Shown here: positions 9,574 to 20,305 of the stretch, piece by piece
How positions within the stretch are numbered: the stretch's first letter is position 1
Layout: the number at the start of each line of letters is the position of its first letter
Source: an uncultured Holophagaceae bacterium
Lineage (GTDB): Bacteria > Acidobacteriota > Holophagae > Holophagales > Holophagaceae
Length of the DNA stretch: 64,000 nt
Reading direction: 5' to 3'
Assembly (NCBI GenBank): GCA_903857495.1
Contig: CAIOFF010000066.1
Coordinates: forward strand, 1 to 64,000
Translations under genes and position numbers: made by a program
Notes under the pieces: generated by a model
Told to the model about the DNA's origin: nothing
Database searches by the model: none
The model's input: the letters and a program-made list of their open reading frames with translations, nothing else

Positions 9574-12500
9574 CTACTTGGGGCTCCAGGTGTGCCGGAT
9601 CTCGCCCGAGGGGCTCAGGCCCACGCCGCCACCCTTGCTGCCGCCCAGTTGGAGGATGAGGTCGCCGAAGCGCCACTCCACCTGGCCCGAGGTGATGGCC
9701 AGCTCCCCAGTCTTCTTGTGGGAGACCACGACGGCGCTGCGCTGGCCCAGGAGGGTGATGCTCTTGCCGAGGGTGAACTCGGTCTCTGAGGTCCCCTGGG
9801 CGTTGGTCCGCAGGGCGACGCTGACCCGGTCCAGCCCCAGGGTGCGCCGGAGCTGGTCCTGCAGGGGGGCGAAGGCGAGGGTGGAGAGGAGGCCGGTGTA
9901 GGCACTGGCCAGCCCCGAAGTGATGGCGCCCTGGGTGGCGCCGGAGGTCGCGCCGGCGGTGCCCACGTTGGCCACGTTGCCGGGGTTGATCAGGATCGAC
10001 ACGATCTCATCCTGGCGCAGGCTGGGCGTGGACGTGGGGATGATGCTGAGGTTGCTCAGGGTGCCCCGGATGTCGAGGTTGACCGTGTAGCCAGGGATGG
10101 AGGTGAGGCTGCCCTGGATGGCGATGAGCGGATCCAGCGCCCGGGCTTCGGAGAAGGCCAGGGAGCCCCGGTCCACCACCATGTCACCTGCGGGGAAGAT
10201 GTTGGTGAGGCGGCCGCCGGGCTGGAAGACGAGGGTGCCCTTGGGCACTGGATGGGCCAGGGTGCCCACGACCTGGAAGGGGCCCTCGGTGCGGCCCTCC
10301 AGCTTCAGCAGGTTGGTGTCGAAGGTCCAGGGAGTCTGCAGGTTCAAGTCCAGGTCCAGGCGGATGCGATCCAGGGGGTCATCCAGGTCCAGCCCCGTAA
10401 GGGCGGTGTCGCTGAGGGCGCTGCGGAGGATCAGGTCCGCGAGCTTCACTTCGGTCTGATAGGTCAGCCGGTCCGTACGGAGCTTGCCCTTCAGGACGCC
10501 GCCCGTGTCGGTGCCATCGAGGCTGGCCTGGAGGCTGCCCTGGAGGTCGAGGCCATCGGGCATGTCCCGCAGCTGGAAGTTGCCCAGGCTCGCCTTCAGG
10601 GCATAGGTCTCGATGCCCCCCAGGCGCCAGGACATGCCACCGCTGAGGCGGAGGTCCCCCTGGGCCAGGGTCCCTTGCAGGGGCTGGTCCTCGGGAATGG
10701 TGATGGCCCGGTCCTTGAGCACCACCTGGGCCTGCAGGTCCTCGATGCCCTGGTAGCCGCGGAGGCGCGCCTGGCCCTTGTCCAGGGAGAGGGTGCCGTC
10801 GAGCAGCGGATCGAGGTAGGTGCCGTGGGCCAGGATCCGGAAGCGGCTGGTGCCCTGCAGCTTCAGGTCGGAGAGCAGGTTGTATTCATCCACTTCCATG
10901 ACCAGGTCGAGGATTGACTTGAGGTGGGTCAGGTCCGCGGCCCCCTGGGCCTGGAGTGCCAGGGGCGCGGAAGCGGAGAACGGGACCGTGCCGGCCAGCC
11001 GCAGGTGGGCCGCCCGGCCGGTGGGGGCGTCGGTCTGCAGGCGGGAGCCCCCGTCGAGAGCGACGTCCACCACCGCCCCCAGGCTGTTGCCATGGAGGGC
11101 CGAGGGCCGGGACTGGTGCAGCTCGAAGGCGTTGAAGCGGGCCGCCAGCTGGTCCAGGGAGCCGGACCAGGCCAGCTCCTGCCCGGGGGCCCAGCGGCCC
11201 TTTACGGAGGCCGAGAGGCTGAGGTCCTCGAGCAGATCCTCGGTCAGGCTGCGGGCCAGTGTCTCCGTGGGCGCGCTCTCCGGGGACACGGTGAGGCTGA
11301 GGTCCCCCGCGAGGCCCAGGCCCTGCCGTGAGGCCTGGAAGGACAGCAGCGGCTTGGCCTGGCCCGCGGCCCCCAGGCGGCCCTCCAGGTGGCCCCGCAC
11401 CAGGCTGGCCTGCCCCTCGAGACCGTCCAGGCTGCGGTCCCCGAAGAAGAGGCGGCCACGCTTCAGGGTGAGGTTGCCTTCAGGAAGGTCCAGGGGGCCG
11501 AAGGGGGCGGTGATGGGTCCCAGGAGCGTGGCATCCAGCTGGGCCTGGAGCCGGGGCCCCGGCAGCGCCAGCCCCTGCGTATCCAGGCGGCCATGCAGGT
11601 CTGCCCACCAGGTCCAGCGCTGGAAGTCCATGTCGGCCTGGCCGGTGAGGGCCAGGGGGCCCTCCGGGGCGACGCCCTCGGCGCCCAGGAGGTCCGGGCG
11701 CTCCGCGAGCTTGACGTTCGAGAGCTTCAGGCGGAGGGAGGGAATGTCCATCCAGAAGTCTGAGGAAGCCGCTGGAATTGTGATTCCGTAACACTCCCCA
11801 GATTCGACTTGAGCATTTCCGCTCATGCTGATGGCGGCATAGGGGCCCTGCAGCCGCACCCAGCCGGAGCCCAGGCCGGTGATGGGGAGATCCTGGCCCT
11901 GCGCGGTCTTGAGGTCGGCGGCCCGGAGCCCCTCGGCTACCGGGAGCCGGAAGGCGGTGTAGCACATGTCCATCTGGGACTGGCCGGGGGGGAGGGAACG
12001 CCAGGTGAGCCAGAGGTCGCCGCCGCCCGAGCCCTCCGCTTTGCGCAGCTGGAGTTCCCGGACCCAGAGGTCGGAGCCCTGGATCTCCACCTGACCCTGG
12101 AGGTGGTCGGCCTGGGCGCCATGCCAGCGGGGGCTGGTCACGGCCACGGTGCCCTGGAGGCTGAAGCCGCCGGCCGGAGTCCACCGGACTCGGGCCTGGG
12201 CCTGGGCGGCGCCCGCCATGTCCAGATCCACCACGCCCCAGGTGCTGAGGGTGTGGGCCACCTGGTCCGCGCCGACCTCGGCTTTGCCTTCGGCTTCGAG
12301 GAGGGTCAGGCCGCGGGTGCCCAGGGTGGCGCGGCCGCTGCCCTCGGCCTTGAGGCCCGCCAGGTCCAGCCGGAGGTTCTCAAGGGTGAGCTGGCCCTGG
12401 TCCAGGGTGGCCTTGAGGCTGCCGGAGTCTGCCCCCCGCTGGAGCAGGCCTAGCTGGAAGGAGCCCTGCCAGCGGTCCAGGCGACTGGGGGCATCCCCGG

Positions 12501-13671
12501 CCCTGGGGCCCTGGAGCTCGGCCTGGAGGGAGCCCCGGGTCTCCTCGAGCTCACGCACCCTGAGCAGCCTCCCCAGGGCAGTCAGGTCGAGGTTGGTGCC
12601 CTGGAGGGTGGACTGGAGGGGGGCGTTGCGGGACCAGGTGCCCTGGACCTCCAGGTCGCCCTGGGGGGAGGACCACCGGAGGCTGTCCAACTGGGCACGC
12701 TCCAGACTGCCGCTGGCCTTCAGGTCGAGCCCCCCGGGCTGGAAGATCGTGCCCACGGGACGGAGGTCCTGGCCATCGGCGCTGAGGGTCCAGGTGGGTT
12801 TCTGGGGGGTCCCCGCCAGGGTGCCGGCCAAGTCCAGAGTGCCAGTCAGAGGGGGTCGGGCAGTCCCGCTCCACCGGGCCGCGTCCACCAGGTCCAGGAC
12901 ACCCGTGAGACGGGCCTCCAGCCGCCCGGCGATCTTGGGCGTGGCGGCGGTGTAGCGGCCGTTCAGGCGCAGCTGGCTGTCCTCCAGCCGCAGATAGGCC
13001 TCGTGGAGGACGAGCGCCGGCTCCGAGACCTCGCCGTGCAGGTCGAGCCGGCCCTTCTCCCAGCTACTGGGGCCCTTCACGGCCAGCTGGGGGCCGGTCA
13101 GGTCAAGCCGGACCTGGTTGGGTCCCTGGCCGACGCCCTTCAGCTCGAACTGGTAGTGCAGGGCCGGGATGCCGCGCAGGGGTTCCGGCAGGATGAGCTC
13201 ACCCCCGCTGAGGCTGAGGACATCGAGGTGGAAGCGGGGCAGGGGCTCGGTGCGGGGCGGACGACTCTTGAGGTGGATCGCCTGCAGGCCTGCCTCGGTC
13301 AAGCGCAGGTGGGGGTGCTCCACGCGCAGGGCATGGATGCGGTGCGAGGGACCCAGCAGGGCGAGGAGGTCAGCCTGGACCTCCAGGCGCTCGATCGTGA
13401 GCAGGTCCCCCCCCAGGCGGACTTCGTGGAGGACCAGGGCGCTCCGGCTCGGGCGGAGCTCCACCCGGCCGATGGTGAGGGGCAGGCCCGTCTCCTCCTG
13501 CACCAGGCGGTCCAGATGGCCCAGGGCCCAGCGGACCACCACGGGCCGGGTGGCCAGCCAGGGGCCGCCGGTGCACAGGGTGACCCCGGCCACCACGGCA
13601 TACGTTACCCGACGGATCCAGCGCCGGCCCCAGAGCCGCTTCACCGCGTCTTTGGTGGGATGCCAGATCAT
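9574..13671 (-). CDS. TamB-like translocation/assembly module protein (DUF490)
   Basis: 1365 aa, N-terminal TM anchor, long repetitive beta-rich AsmA-like body, C-terminal TamB domain. Confidence 0.88.
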   Translation of the reverse strand: MIWHPTKDAVKRLWGRRWIRRVTYAVVAGVTLCTGGPWLATRPVVVRWALGHLDRLVQEETGLPLTIGRVELRPSRSALVLHEVRLGGDLLTIERLEVQADLLALLGPSHRIHALRVEHPHLRLTEAGLQAIHLKSRPPRTEPLPRFHLDVLSLSGGELILPEPLRGIPALHYQFELKGVGQGPNQVRLDLTGPQLAVKGPSSWEKGRLDLHGEVSEPALVLHEAYLRLEDSQLRLNGRYTAATPKIAGRLEARLTGVLDLVDAARWSGTARPPLTGTLDLAGTLAGTPQKPTWTLSADGQDLRPVGTIFQPGGLDLKASGSLERAQLDSLRWSSPQGDLEVQGTWSRNAPLQSTLQGTNLDLTALGRLLRVRELEETRGSLQAELQGPRAGDAPSRLDRWQGSFQLGLLQRGADSGSLKATLDQGQLTLENLRLDLAGLKAEGSGRATLGTRGLTLLEAEGKAEVGADQVAHTLSTWGVVDLDMAGAAQAQARVRWTPAGGFSLQGTVAVTSPRWHGAQADHLQGQVEIQGSDLWVRELQLRKAEGSGGGDLWLTWRSLPPGQSQMDMCYTAFRLPVAEGLRAADLKTAQGQDLPITGLGSGWVRLQGPYAAISMSGNAQVESGECYGITIPAASSDFWMDIPSLRLKLSNVKLAERPDLLGAEGVAPEGPLALTGQADMDFQRWTWWADLHGRLDTQGLALPGPRLQAQLDATLLGPITAPFGPLDLPEGNLTLKRGRLFFGDRSLDGLEGQASLVRGHLEGRLGAAGQAKPLLSFQASRQGLGLAGDLSLTVSPESAPTETLARSLTEDLLEDLSLSASVKGRWAPGQELAWSGSLDQLAARFNAFELHQSRPSALHGNSLGAVVDVALDGGSRLQTDAPTGRAAHLRLAGTVPFSASAPLALQAQGAADLTHLKSILDLVMEVDEYNLLSDLKLQGTSRFRILAHGTYLDPLLDGTLSLDKGQARLRGYQGIEDLQAQVVLKDRAITIPEDQPLQGTLAQGDLRLSGGMSWRLGGIETYALKASLGNFQLRDMPDGLDLQGSLQASLDGTDTGGVLKGKLRTDRLTYQTEVKLADLILRSALSDTALTGLDLDDPLDRIRLDLDLNLQTPWTFDTNLLKLEGRTEGPFQVVGTLAHPVPKGTLVFQPGGRLTNIFPAGDMVVDRGSLAFSEARALDPLIAIQGSLTSIPGYTVNLDIRGTLSNLSIIPTSTPSLRQDEIVSILINPGNVANVGTAGATSGATQGAITSGLASAYTGLLSTLAFAPLQDQLRRTLGLDRVSVALRTNAQGTSETEFTLGKSITLLGQRSAVVVSHKKTGELAITSGQVEWRFGDLILQLGGSKGGGVGLSPSGEIRHTWSPK

Positions 13672-14639
13672 CAGTTCTTTTCACCGCAGCTGGGGCAGAC
13701 CAGGGTCATGCGAGGCATCTGCCGGTAGCAGAACCGGCAGAGCCGGGCCTGGGTGGAGGCCCGCAAGGTGGGGTGCGGACCCGAGGAGGACGACGAGAGC
13801 ACGGCCGTGCCGAGGGGGCGGGTCTCCCGTGCGACGTTCTCCTTCAGGCGGCGCAGCGCCTCGAGGAACGCCTGGGCCGAGAGGAAGCGCTCACCCAGGT
13901 TCACCGCCAGAGCCTTCATCACGACCTCGGAGAAGGCCTTCGGGACGATGGGGTTGCGCAGGTGGGGCGCCGTGATCTGCTGGCTGGTGAGGGCCTGGGC
14001 GATCTTCAGCGGGTCTGCGTCATAGAAGGGGACGGTGCCCGTGAGCATCTCGTAGAGGGTGATGCCCAGGGACCAGAGATCCGACTGGAAGACGGCGCGG
14101 CCGCGGAAGTGTTCGGGCGCCATGTAGGGCGGCGAGCCGATGCGGGTGGGCGCGTAGGGGACATGCTGCATCTCCAGCACCCGGGAGGTGCCGAAGTCCG
14201 TGACCTTGGCCACGCCGACCTGGTTGACCAGGATGTTGGCGGGTCGCAGGTCCCGGTGGAGGATCTGGTGGCCGTGGGCGAAGGCGATGGCGCTGCAGAC
14301 ATCCAGTCCGATCTCCAGGGCCCGGGTGGGCGGCAGGGTGCGCTCCCGGCGGATCATGCGGTCCAGGCTCTCGCCTTCCACGTATTCCAGCACCATGAAG
14401 AAGATGCCGTTCTTCCGCTCCACGGTGATGAGCTCGACGATGTTCGGGTGCTTCAGGCCCGCCATGATGCGCGGCTCCTTCAGCATGTCCACGATCTCAT
14501 CCTGCTGCTGGTGCGGCACCTTCAGGGCCACCTTGCGGTTCACCCAGGTGTCGAGGGCCAGGTACACCGCGCCGAAGCCCCCGGACCCGAGGCGGTCCAG
14601 GATCTGGTATTTGCCCAGGGTCTGGTCCTTGGAAAGCAC
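13671..14639 (-). CDS. serine/threonine protein kinase with C-terminal zinc-ribbon (GTG start)
   Basis: LGKYQILDRLGSGGFGAVYLALD, ILHRDLRPANILVN, TDFGTSR; CRFCYRQMPRMTLVCPSCG; TGATG overlap with TamB gene. Confidence 0.9.
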   Translation of the reverse strand: MLSKDQTLGKYQILDRLGSGGFGAVYLALDTWVNRKVALKVPHQQQDEIVDMLKEPRIMAGLKHPNIVELITVERKNGIFFMVLEYVEGESLDRMIRRERTLPPTRALEIGLDVCSAIAFAHGHQILHRDLRPANILVNQVGVAKVTDFGTSRVLEMQHVPYAPTRIGSPPYMAPEHFRGRAVFQSDLWSLGITLYEMLTGTVPFYDADPLKIAQALTSQQITAPHLRNPIVPKAFSEVVMKALAVNLGERFLSAQAFLEALRRLKENVARETRPLGTAVLSSSSSGPHPTLRASTQARLCRFCYRQMPRMTLVCPSCGEKN

Positions 14640-14671
14640 TTTTTGAGGCTCCGCTGCAATGGGTCAAGAAT

Positions 14672-14709
14672 GACCTAAAAAGCCCCGCGGGGGCGGGGCT
14701 TTTTAGGTC
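14672..14709 (-). terminator. Intrinsic terminator (17-bp perfect stem, GGGG/CCCC loop) after rpoD
   Basis: gacctaaaaagccccgc-gggg-gcggggctttttaggtc; symmetrical, potentially bidirectional. Confidence 0.88.
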
Positions 14710-14724
14710 CGGTGAAGTGCGCTG

Positions 14725-16476
14725 TCAGCCCAGGAAGGCCTTGAGGGTCTTGGAATAACGCGGGTGGCGAATTTTTCGCAGGGCCTTGGACTCGATCTGG
14801 CGGATGCGCTCGCGGGTGACGGCAAACTCGCTGCCGACCTCCTCCAGGGTGTGCTCCGAGCCGTCGTCGCCCACGCCGAAGCGCATGCGGAGGACGCGCT
14901 CTTCGCGCTCGCTGAGGGTGTTGAGGACGTTGCGGACGGTCTCCTTGAGGCGCTGCTGGACGACCTGCTCCACCGGCGACACCACGGTCTTGTCCTCGAT
15001 GAAGTCCCCCAGGTGGGAGTCCTCCTCCTCGCCGATGGGCGTCTCCAGGGAGATGGGCTCCTGGGCGATCTTCATCACCTTGCGGACCTTGCCCACGGGC
15101 ATGTCCATGGCGTGCGCGATCTCCTCGCTGGAGGGTTCCCGGCCCAGCTTCTGGACCAGCTCACGCTGGGTGCGGATGAGCTTGTTGATGGTCTCGATCA
15201 TGTGCACGGGGATGCGGATGGTGCGGGCCTGGTCCGCGATGGCGCGGGTGATGGCCTGCCGGATCCACCAGGTGGCGTAGGTCGAGAACTTGAAGCCGCG
15301 GCTGTATTCGAACTTGTCGACGGCCTTCATGAGCCCGATGTTGCCTTCCTGGATGAGGTCCAGGAACTGCAGGCCACGGTTGGTGTAGCGCTTGGCGATG
15401 CTGACCACCAGGCGGAGGTTGGCTTCGATGAGCTCGGCCTTGGCGCCGCGGCTGACGCTCTCGGCGGCCTTCAGCCCGTTGAAGTCCTTGTGGAAGACTT
15501 CGCTGACGGTCTCGTACTTGATGAAGAACTCGGCCAGGGTCTTCTCGATGTGGGCCAGCTCGTCCTTGTATTTGTCCTTCATCTTGGCGAAGGCGGGATT
15601 CTTGATGCGGTCCCGCAGCTCGCGGCACTTGCGCTCGCCGGTGAGCACCTGGCTGTGCTGGTGGGTGATGCGGTCGATGAGCCGGGTCACGGCGAGGCTG
15701 TTGAGGCCCAGCTTGCGGATCTGGCGCGAGAGGCGGCCCCGGGCCTGGAGGATCTCCCGGTCCAGCTTGCGGCGCTTGGGCAGGGTCTTGGTGCCGGCGT
15801 CCACCTGGACCTTCAGCTCCAGCAGGTCCTGCAGGGCCTGGTCGAAGACCAGCAGCTTCTCGAACTGGTGGTGCACGTGCTGGGTGGCGGAGGTGCTCTC
15901 GGCATCTTCGTCGTCATCCACCTCGTCGGACAGGCCCACGACCTCGCGGATCTTGCCCGGGTTCTCCTTCAGCATCTTGCCGATGTCGATGAGCAGGCTG
16001 GCGGCGAGGCGGGAGCGCGAGATGGCGCGCATGACGCTGCGGACACCGACCTCGATGCGCTTGGCGATCTCGACTTCGTCCTCGCGCTTGAGGAGGGGGA
16101 CCGTGCCCATCTCCTTGAGATACATGCGGACCGGGTCGTTGAACTTGTCGCTGTCCGGGCTGTCGATCTCGACTTCAGAGTCCTTGTCGCCCTTGGGAAC
16201 CCCCTCGGTCAGCACGAACTCGGGCTCGATGGCTTCGCGGGCGGCCTGGGCCTCCTCCTCCGTGGCGCCAATTCCCACACCCAGCCGCGAGAACAGGCTC
16301 AGGAGCAGCTCGAGATCCGCGGGGCTGGAGGCGGTGCTCGGAAGAAAGTCATTGAGCTGGTCAACCAGCAGGAAACCGTTTTTCCTTCCGATGGAAATCA
16401 GAGCTTTGGTGAGGGGGTAGTAGGTGTCGCGGGGCGGCGTCGGAACCATTCGTACCTCAAAGAGCGTTTCGGGCAT
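14725..16476 (-). CDS. rpoD: RNA polymerase sigma factor RpoD (sigma-70)
   Basis: [40 protein letters not shown]-type region 2 and C-terminal HTH. Confidence 0.96.
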   Translation of the reverse strand: MPETLFEVRMVPTPPRDTYYPLTKALISIGRKNGFLLVDQLNDFLPSTASSPADLELLLSLFSRLGVGIGATEEEAQAAREAIEPEFVLTEGVPKGDKDSEVEIDSPDSDKFNDPVRMYLKEMGTVPLLKREDEVEIAKRIEVGVRSVMRAISRSRLAASLLIDIGKMLKENPGKIREVVGLSDEVDDDEDAESTSATQHVHHQFEKLLVFDQALQDLLELKVQVDAGTKTLPKRRKLDREILQARGRLSRQIRKLGLNSLAVTRLIDRITHQHSQVLTGERKCRELRDRIKNPAFAKMKDKYKDELAHIEKTLAEFFIKYETVSEVFHKDFNGLKAAESVSRGAKAELIEANLRLVVSIAKRYTNRGLQFLDLIQEGNIGLMKAVDKFEYSRGFKFSTYATWWIRQAITRAIADQARTIRIPVHMIETINKLIRTQRELVQKLGREPSSEEIAHAMDMPVGKVRKVMKIAQEPISLETPIGEEEDSHLGDFIEDKTVVSPVEQVVQQRLKETVRNVLNTLSEREERVLRMRFGVGDDGSEHTLEEVGSEFAVTRERIRQIESKALRKIRHPRYSKTLKAFLG

Positions 16477-16604
16477 CGATCCAGCAAGAAAATAGGACTC
16501 GGCGGTGGAGGGAAATGCAGAATCCGACCGCTGTTACTGGCCGAAAGCGGACCTTTCAGTATAAGAGATCTTCCGGATCCGGCAAGGGTTCTGCTGAGAA
16601 GGGC

Positions 16605-18332
16605 TCAGCGGGGCCCCCGGCGCCGCTTGGAGAGCTGCTTCTGGCGCGTGATCAAGTCGTTCTGCCGGGCCATGAGCCGGGTGGTGAGCGGACCATCCAC
16701 CAGGGTGCGGGGGTCCTGCAGCAGGCGGCTGTTGGCCTGGAGCTCGCGGTCGATGTAGCCGCCCTCGAGCCTGGCGATGAGGCCCTCGGCGTCCCGGCCG
16801 GCCTCGTCGGTGCTGCTGGCCTTGGCCTCCAGGCGGCGCAGGGCCGCGGTGGCGCCCTCGGGCAGCTGGGTGGGATCCCCCTCGGCGTCCAGCAGGGCCT
16901 GGAGCAGGGGCGCCCCGGTCAGGCTCTCCCACCAGGCCGCGGGCAGCTCCTGGACCCGGCGCCAGTGGCCGGCGGTGCTCAGCAGCAGCAGGCCCCGGAT
17001 GAGGTCGTCCAGGTCGAGGTTCCCCTGGGGCGCCAGCTCCGGCTCTTCCGCGGGGCGCGCGGCCTGCCGGCTCTTCACGGCGCGGTCCAGCTCCTGCAGG
17101 GGCACCTGGAGCTGGTGGGCCAGGCTGGTGAACAGCTCGCGGCTCTCGGGCGTGCGCGGCAGGTAGGGCAGGAAATCCAGCAGGTCCTTGAAGGCCCCCA
17201 TGCGGTCGGTGATGCGGCGCAGGTCCTTGCCCTCCATGGACCGGTCCACCATGAACGCGGTCCAGTCCGGCGCGGTGTGGAGCAGCTCGCGGAAGGCTTC
17301 GCCGCCCAGCTTGAGACACCAGGTGTCCGGATCCTCGCCCTGGGGCAGCTCCAGCAGCCGCACCTCGAAGCCCATGGGCAGGGCCAGCCGGAGGCTCTTC
17401 TCCATGGCCCGGCGGCCTGCGGCGTCACCGTCGAAGCAGAGGATGACCCGGCGGGTGAAGCGCAGCAGGGCCTTGAGGTGCTCGTCCGTGAGAGCCGTGC
17501 CCAGGGGGGCCACGGCCTGGTGGATGCCGTTCTGGTGCAGCTGCAGCACGTCGAAGTAGCCCTCCACCACCAGGGCGCCGTCGCGCATGGCCCCCTTGGC
17601 CCGGTGGAAGCCGAACAGGGTGCCGCCCTTGTGGAAGAGGGGCGTGTCGCGGGTGTTCAGGTATTTGGGCTGTCCATCACCCATCACACGGCCTCCAAAG
17701 GCCACCACCCGGCCCCGGGCGTCATGGATGGGGATGGTCAGGCGGTTGCGGAGGAAGTCGATGAGGGTGCCGCGGTCGCTGCGGCTGACCAGCCCCGCCT
17801 GTTCCAACAGCTCCGCGGAGAAGTTCAGGCCGCGCAGGTGGTTCACCAGGGCGTCCCAGCCGTCCGGCGCCATGCCGAAGCCGGCTTCGGCCAGGAAGGG
17901 TCCGGTGTAGCCCCGGTCCCGCAGGTAGGCGCGGGCCCCCTCGTGGCGCTGGAGCTGCGCCTCGAAGAAGGCCTGGGCGGCCTCCAGGGCGGAGCGCATG
18001 CGGGTCTCCAGGTCCACTTCGGCTGAGGGGCGCTCGCGGCGCTGGGGCAGGTCGATGCCCGCGGCCCGGGCCAGCTGCTCCAGGGCCTCAGGGAAGGTCA
18101 TGCCCTCGCGCTCCATGAGCCAGGTGAAGGCATCGCCGTTCTTGCCGCAGCCGAAGCAGTGGTAGAAATTCCGGGCCGGGATCACCTGGAAGCTCGGGCT
18201 GCGCTCGGCGTGGAAGGGGCAGAGGCCCACGTGGGCCGAGCCCGCCTTCCGTAGCTTTACCGCCTGTCCCACCAGGGTCAGCAGGTCCGTGGCATCCCGC
18301 ACGCGCTCAACGATCTCCCGGTCTGAGCTCAT
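16605..18332 (-). CDS. dnaG: DNA primase
   Basis: CPFHAERSPSFQVIPARNFYHCFGCGKNGDAFTWLM zinc-binding domain; TOPRIM VILCFDGDAAG. Confidence 0.96.
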   Translation of the reverse strand: MSSDREIVERVRDATDLLTLVGQAVKLRKAGSAHVGLCPFHAERSPSFQVIPARNFYHCFGCGKNGDAFTWLMEREGMTFPEALEQLARAAGIDLPQRRERPSAEVDLETRMRSALEAAQAFFEAQLQRHEGARAYLRDRGYTGPFLAEAGFGMAPDGWDALVNHLRGLNFSAELLEQAGLVSRSDRGTLIDFLRNRLTIPIHDARGRVVAFGGRVMGDGQPKYLNTRDTPLFHKGGTLFGFHRAKGAMRDGALVVEGYFDVLQLHQNGIHQAVAPLGTALTDEHLKALLRFTRRVILCFDGDAAGRRAMEKSLRLALPMGFEVRLLELPQGEDPDTWCLKLGGEAFRELLHTAPDWTAFMVDRSMEGKDLRRITDRMGAFKDLLDFLPYLPRTPESRELFTSLAHQLQVPLQELDRAVKSRQAARPAEEPELAPQGNLDLDDLIRGLLLLSTAGHWRRVQELPAAWWESLTGAPLLQALLDAEGDPTQLPEGATAALRRLEAKASSTDEAGRDAEGLIARLEGGYIDRELQANSRLLQDPRTLVDGPLTTRLMARQNDLITRQKQLSKRRRGPR

Positions 18333-19217
18333 TCAGTTCCCCAGCCAGAGGAGGTGGCGCAGCCCTGGCAGCCACAGGTTCGAGTGCAGGGCGAAGGAGC
18401 AGACCAGGCCGAGCAGCAGGGCGCCCCCGAGGCGGGCGGTGGGGAAGGGGCGGGAGGCGCGGGCCCAGGCCAGGGCGACCAGGATTCCGAGCAGGGCGCC
18501 CCAGGGCAACAGCAGTCCGGGTGCGTAGAGGATGGCGAGGAGGCCGATGCCGAGGGGCAGGGCCAGATCCGGAACCCGCGCCAGGCGGCGGTGGAGGGGA
18601 CCCAGCTGGGCCAGGGCCGCACCGAGGCCCAGGGCGGCGCCCGCGAAGGCCCAGTCGGGCCGGGGGCCGAAGTCCCAGCCGGCCTTGGAGAAGGTCAGAC
18701 CCACCAGGAAGAACGTCAGCGTGATCTGGCGCATGGCCGGGCGCATTCCCGTCACGGGCTGGCGCGGCAGCAGGCCCCAGGCCGTGAGGCAGCCCGCAAG
18801 ACCCGCGCCCACCAGCGGGAGCGCGGGATCCAGGAACCCCGTCAGTAGCCAGAAGGCGATCCAGAGCCAGTGGCCCGCGGAGGGAGAGGCCTCCTCGGCC
18901 GAACCCAGCAGCACCCAGAGGGACCCGAATCCCCCCGTGGCGACGAGCAGGTTGGGCCAGGCGTCCCGGACGTCCCAGCCGGCCAGGTGCAGGTGGCGGG
19001 CGAGGAGCAGGAGCGCGGCGAAGCCCAGGGTCCCGGCCACGCGGAGCACGTTGGCCCCGAACAGCGCCGGGAGCCGTCGCCGAATCTGGCCACCCGCAAA
19101 GAGGGCGAGGATCGGGAGCAGGACCAGGCACGCCACGGCCCCGCGGATGGTGAAGCCGTTCATGGCCAGCAGACGGCAGAGGCCGACGAGGTAGAGGAAG
19201 ATCCAGATGGCGATCAT
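18333..19217 (-). CDS. polytopic membrane protein, unknown function
   Basis: 294 aa, many TM segments; stop immediately abuts dnaG start (TGA ATG). Confidence 0.75.
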   Translation of the reverse strand: MIAIWIFLYLVGLCRLLAMNGFTIRGAVACLVLLPILALFAGGQIRRRLPALFGANVLRVAGTLGFAALLLLARHLHLAGWDVRDAWPNLLVATGGFGSLWVLLGSAEEASPSAGHWLWIAFWLLTGFLDPALPLVGAGLAGCLTAWGLLPRQPVTGMRPAMRQITLTFFLVGLTFSKAGWDFGPRPDWAFAGAALGLGAALAQLGPLHRRLARVPDLALPLGIGLLAILYAPGLLLPWGALLGILVALAWARASRPFPTARLGGALLLGLVCSFALHSNLWLPGLRHLLWLGN

Positions 19218-20305
19218 CGGGCGGTCCTCACCAGGGCGTTGGGCAGGCCCAGCGGGGTGCTGGCGATGGGGCCCGGCTTCCCGTTTCCGGCCTCGTCGTA
19301 GGTGTAGCGGACCAGCCGCCCCCGGTCGAAGTCGAGGATCCGGTAGCCGTGGTAGGCGTGGGGCCAGCGGGTCACCTGGCGGAGCTCGTTGCCCAGCGCA
19401 GTGGTGACGATGAACTTGGTGCCCGGGAACTCGGCGACATCATCGCGCAGCTGGCCCGCGCCATCGAAGACCGCGTCCGAGTGCCAGTGGCCGCTCAGGA
19501 CCGCGGGGACGGCGTGCTCCCGGCAGAGGCGCAGGAAGGCCTGCTGGAAGCCCATGAGCGAGCCGCCGCTGCCGTCCCCTTCGCCCTTCAGGGCCGCGCC
19601 CGGGGGAAAGATGGGGTGGTGGATCTGGATCAGCGGGGTTCGCCCCTCGAGGTGGTTGAGGTTGTCCCGCAGCCAGGCGAGCTGGGAGGGTGTGAGCTGG
19701 TCGCGGCCGTGGGCCGAGTCCAGGGTGAGGACGGCCAGGGGGCCGATGTCCACCCGGAAGGTGGGGTTGTGGCCGAAGTGGCGCAGGAACAGCGGCCAGC
19801 CCTTCCGCTCGTGGTTGCCGGCGGCCACGATGACCGGGATGCCCTGGCGCTCGAGCCGCAGGAACTGCGCCGCGACGGCGGCGTACCACACCTCGGTCTC
19901 GGCGTAGGCCAGGTCGCCGCCCACCAGCACCAGGTCCGGGTGGAGCGCCTCCATCTCGCCGATGAACTGCTCGAGGATTTCGGCGTAGTCCGGGGGCGCC
20001 AGGTCCGCCACGAACACCACGCGGAAGGCCGGGGCCAGGGGCAGCGGGAGCAGGGCCGGGAGGTGCAGGGTCGCCCGGTTCAGCTGCCAGGTGATGGTCG
20101 CGCCGGGGGTGGCCAGCCAGGCCTGCCGGGTGGCGCTGGGCAGCAGCCAGGGCAGGCTCGAGGTCACTTCCCGCGTGGGGCTGGAGCCCGGTGCCGTGGA
20201 CATGGGGTGCCCGGTGCGGGGCCGGTCCTCCCGCACCCGGAGGGGCAGGCCCACCGCCAGGAGGGCGAGGAGGGCCAGCACGTAGGCCCGGAGCCAGGGG
20301 ATCAA
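19214..20305 (-). CDS. membrane-anchored metallophosphoesterase
   Basis: FVADLAPPDYAEI..., LVLVGGDLAY, VAAGNHERKGW, LSGHWHSD; overlaps neighbouring genes by 4 nt. Confidence 0.88.
   Translation of the reverse strand: MIPWLRAYVLALLALLAVGLPLRVREDRPRTGHPMSTAPGSSPTREVTSSLPWLLPSATRQAWLATPGATITWQLNRATLHLPALLPLPLAPAFRVVFVADLAPPDYAEILEQFIGEMEALHPDLVLVGGDLAYAETEVWYAAVAAQFLRLERQGIPVIVAAGNHERKGWPLFLRHFGHNPTFRVDIGPLAVLTLDSAHGRDQLTPSQLAWLRDNLNHLEGRTPLIQIHHPIFPPGAALKGEGDGSGGSLMGFQQAFLRLCREHAVPAVLSGHWHSDAVFDGAGQLRDDVAEFPGTKFIVTTALGNELRQVTRWPHAYHGYRILDFDRGRLVRYTYDEAGNGKPGPIASTPLGLPNALVRTAR

Noticed and set aside
14764-16758. 664-aa plus-strand ORF
   Set aside because: Antisense to rpoD; Leu/Asp/His/Val-rich artefact.
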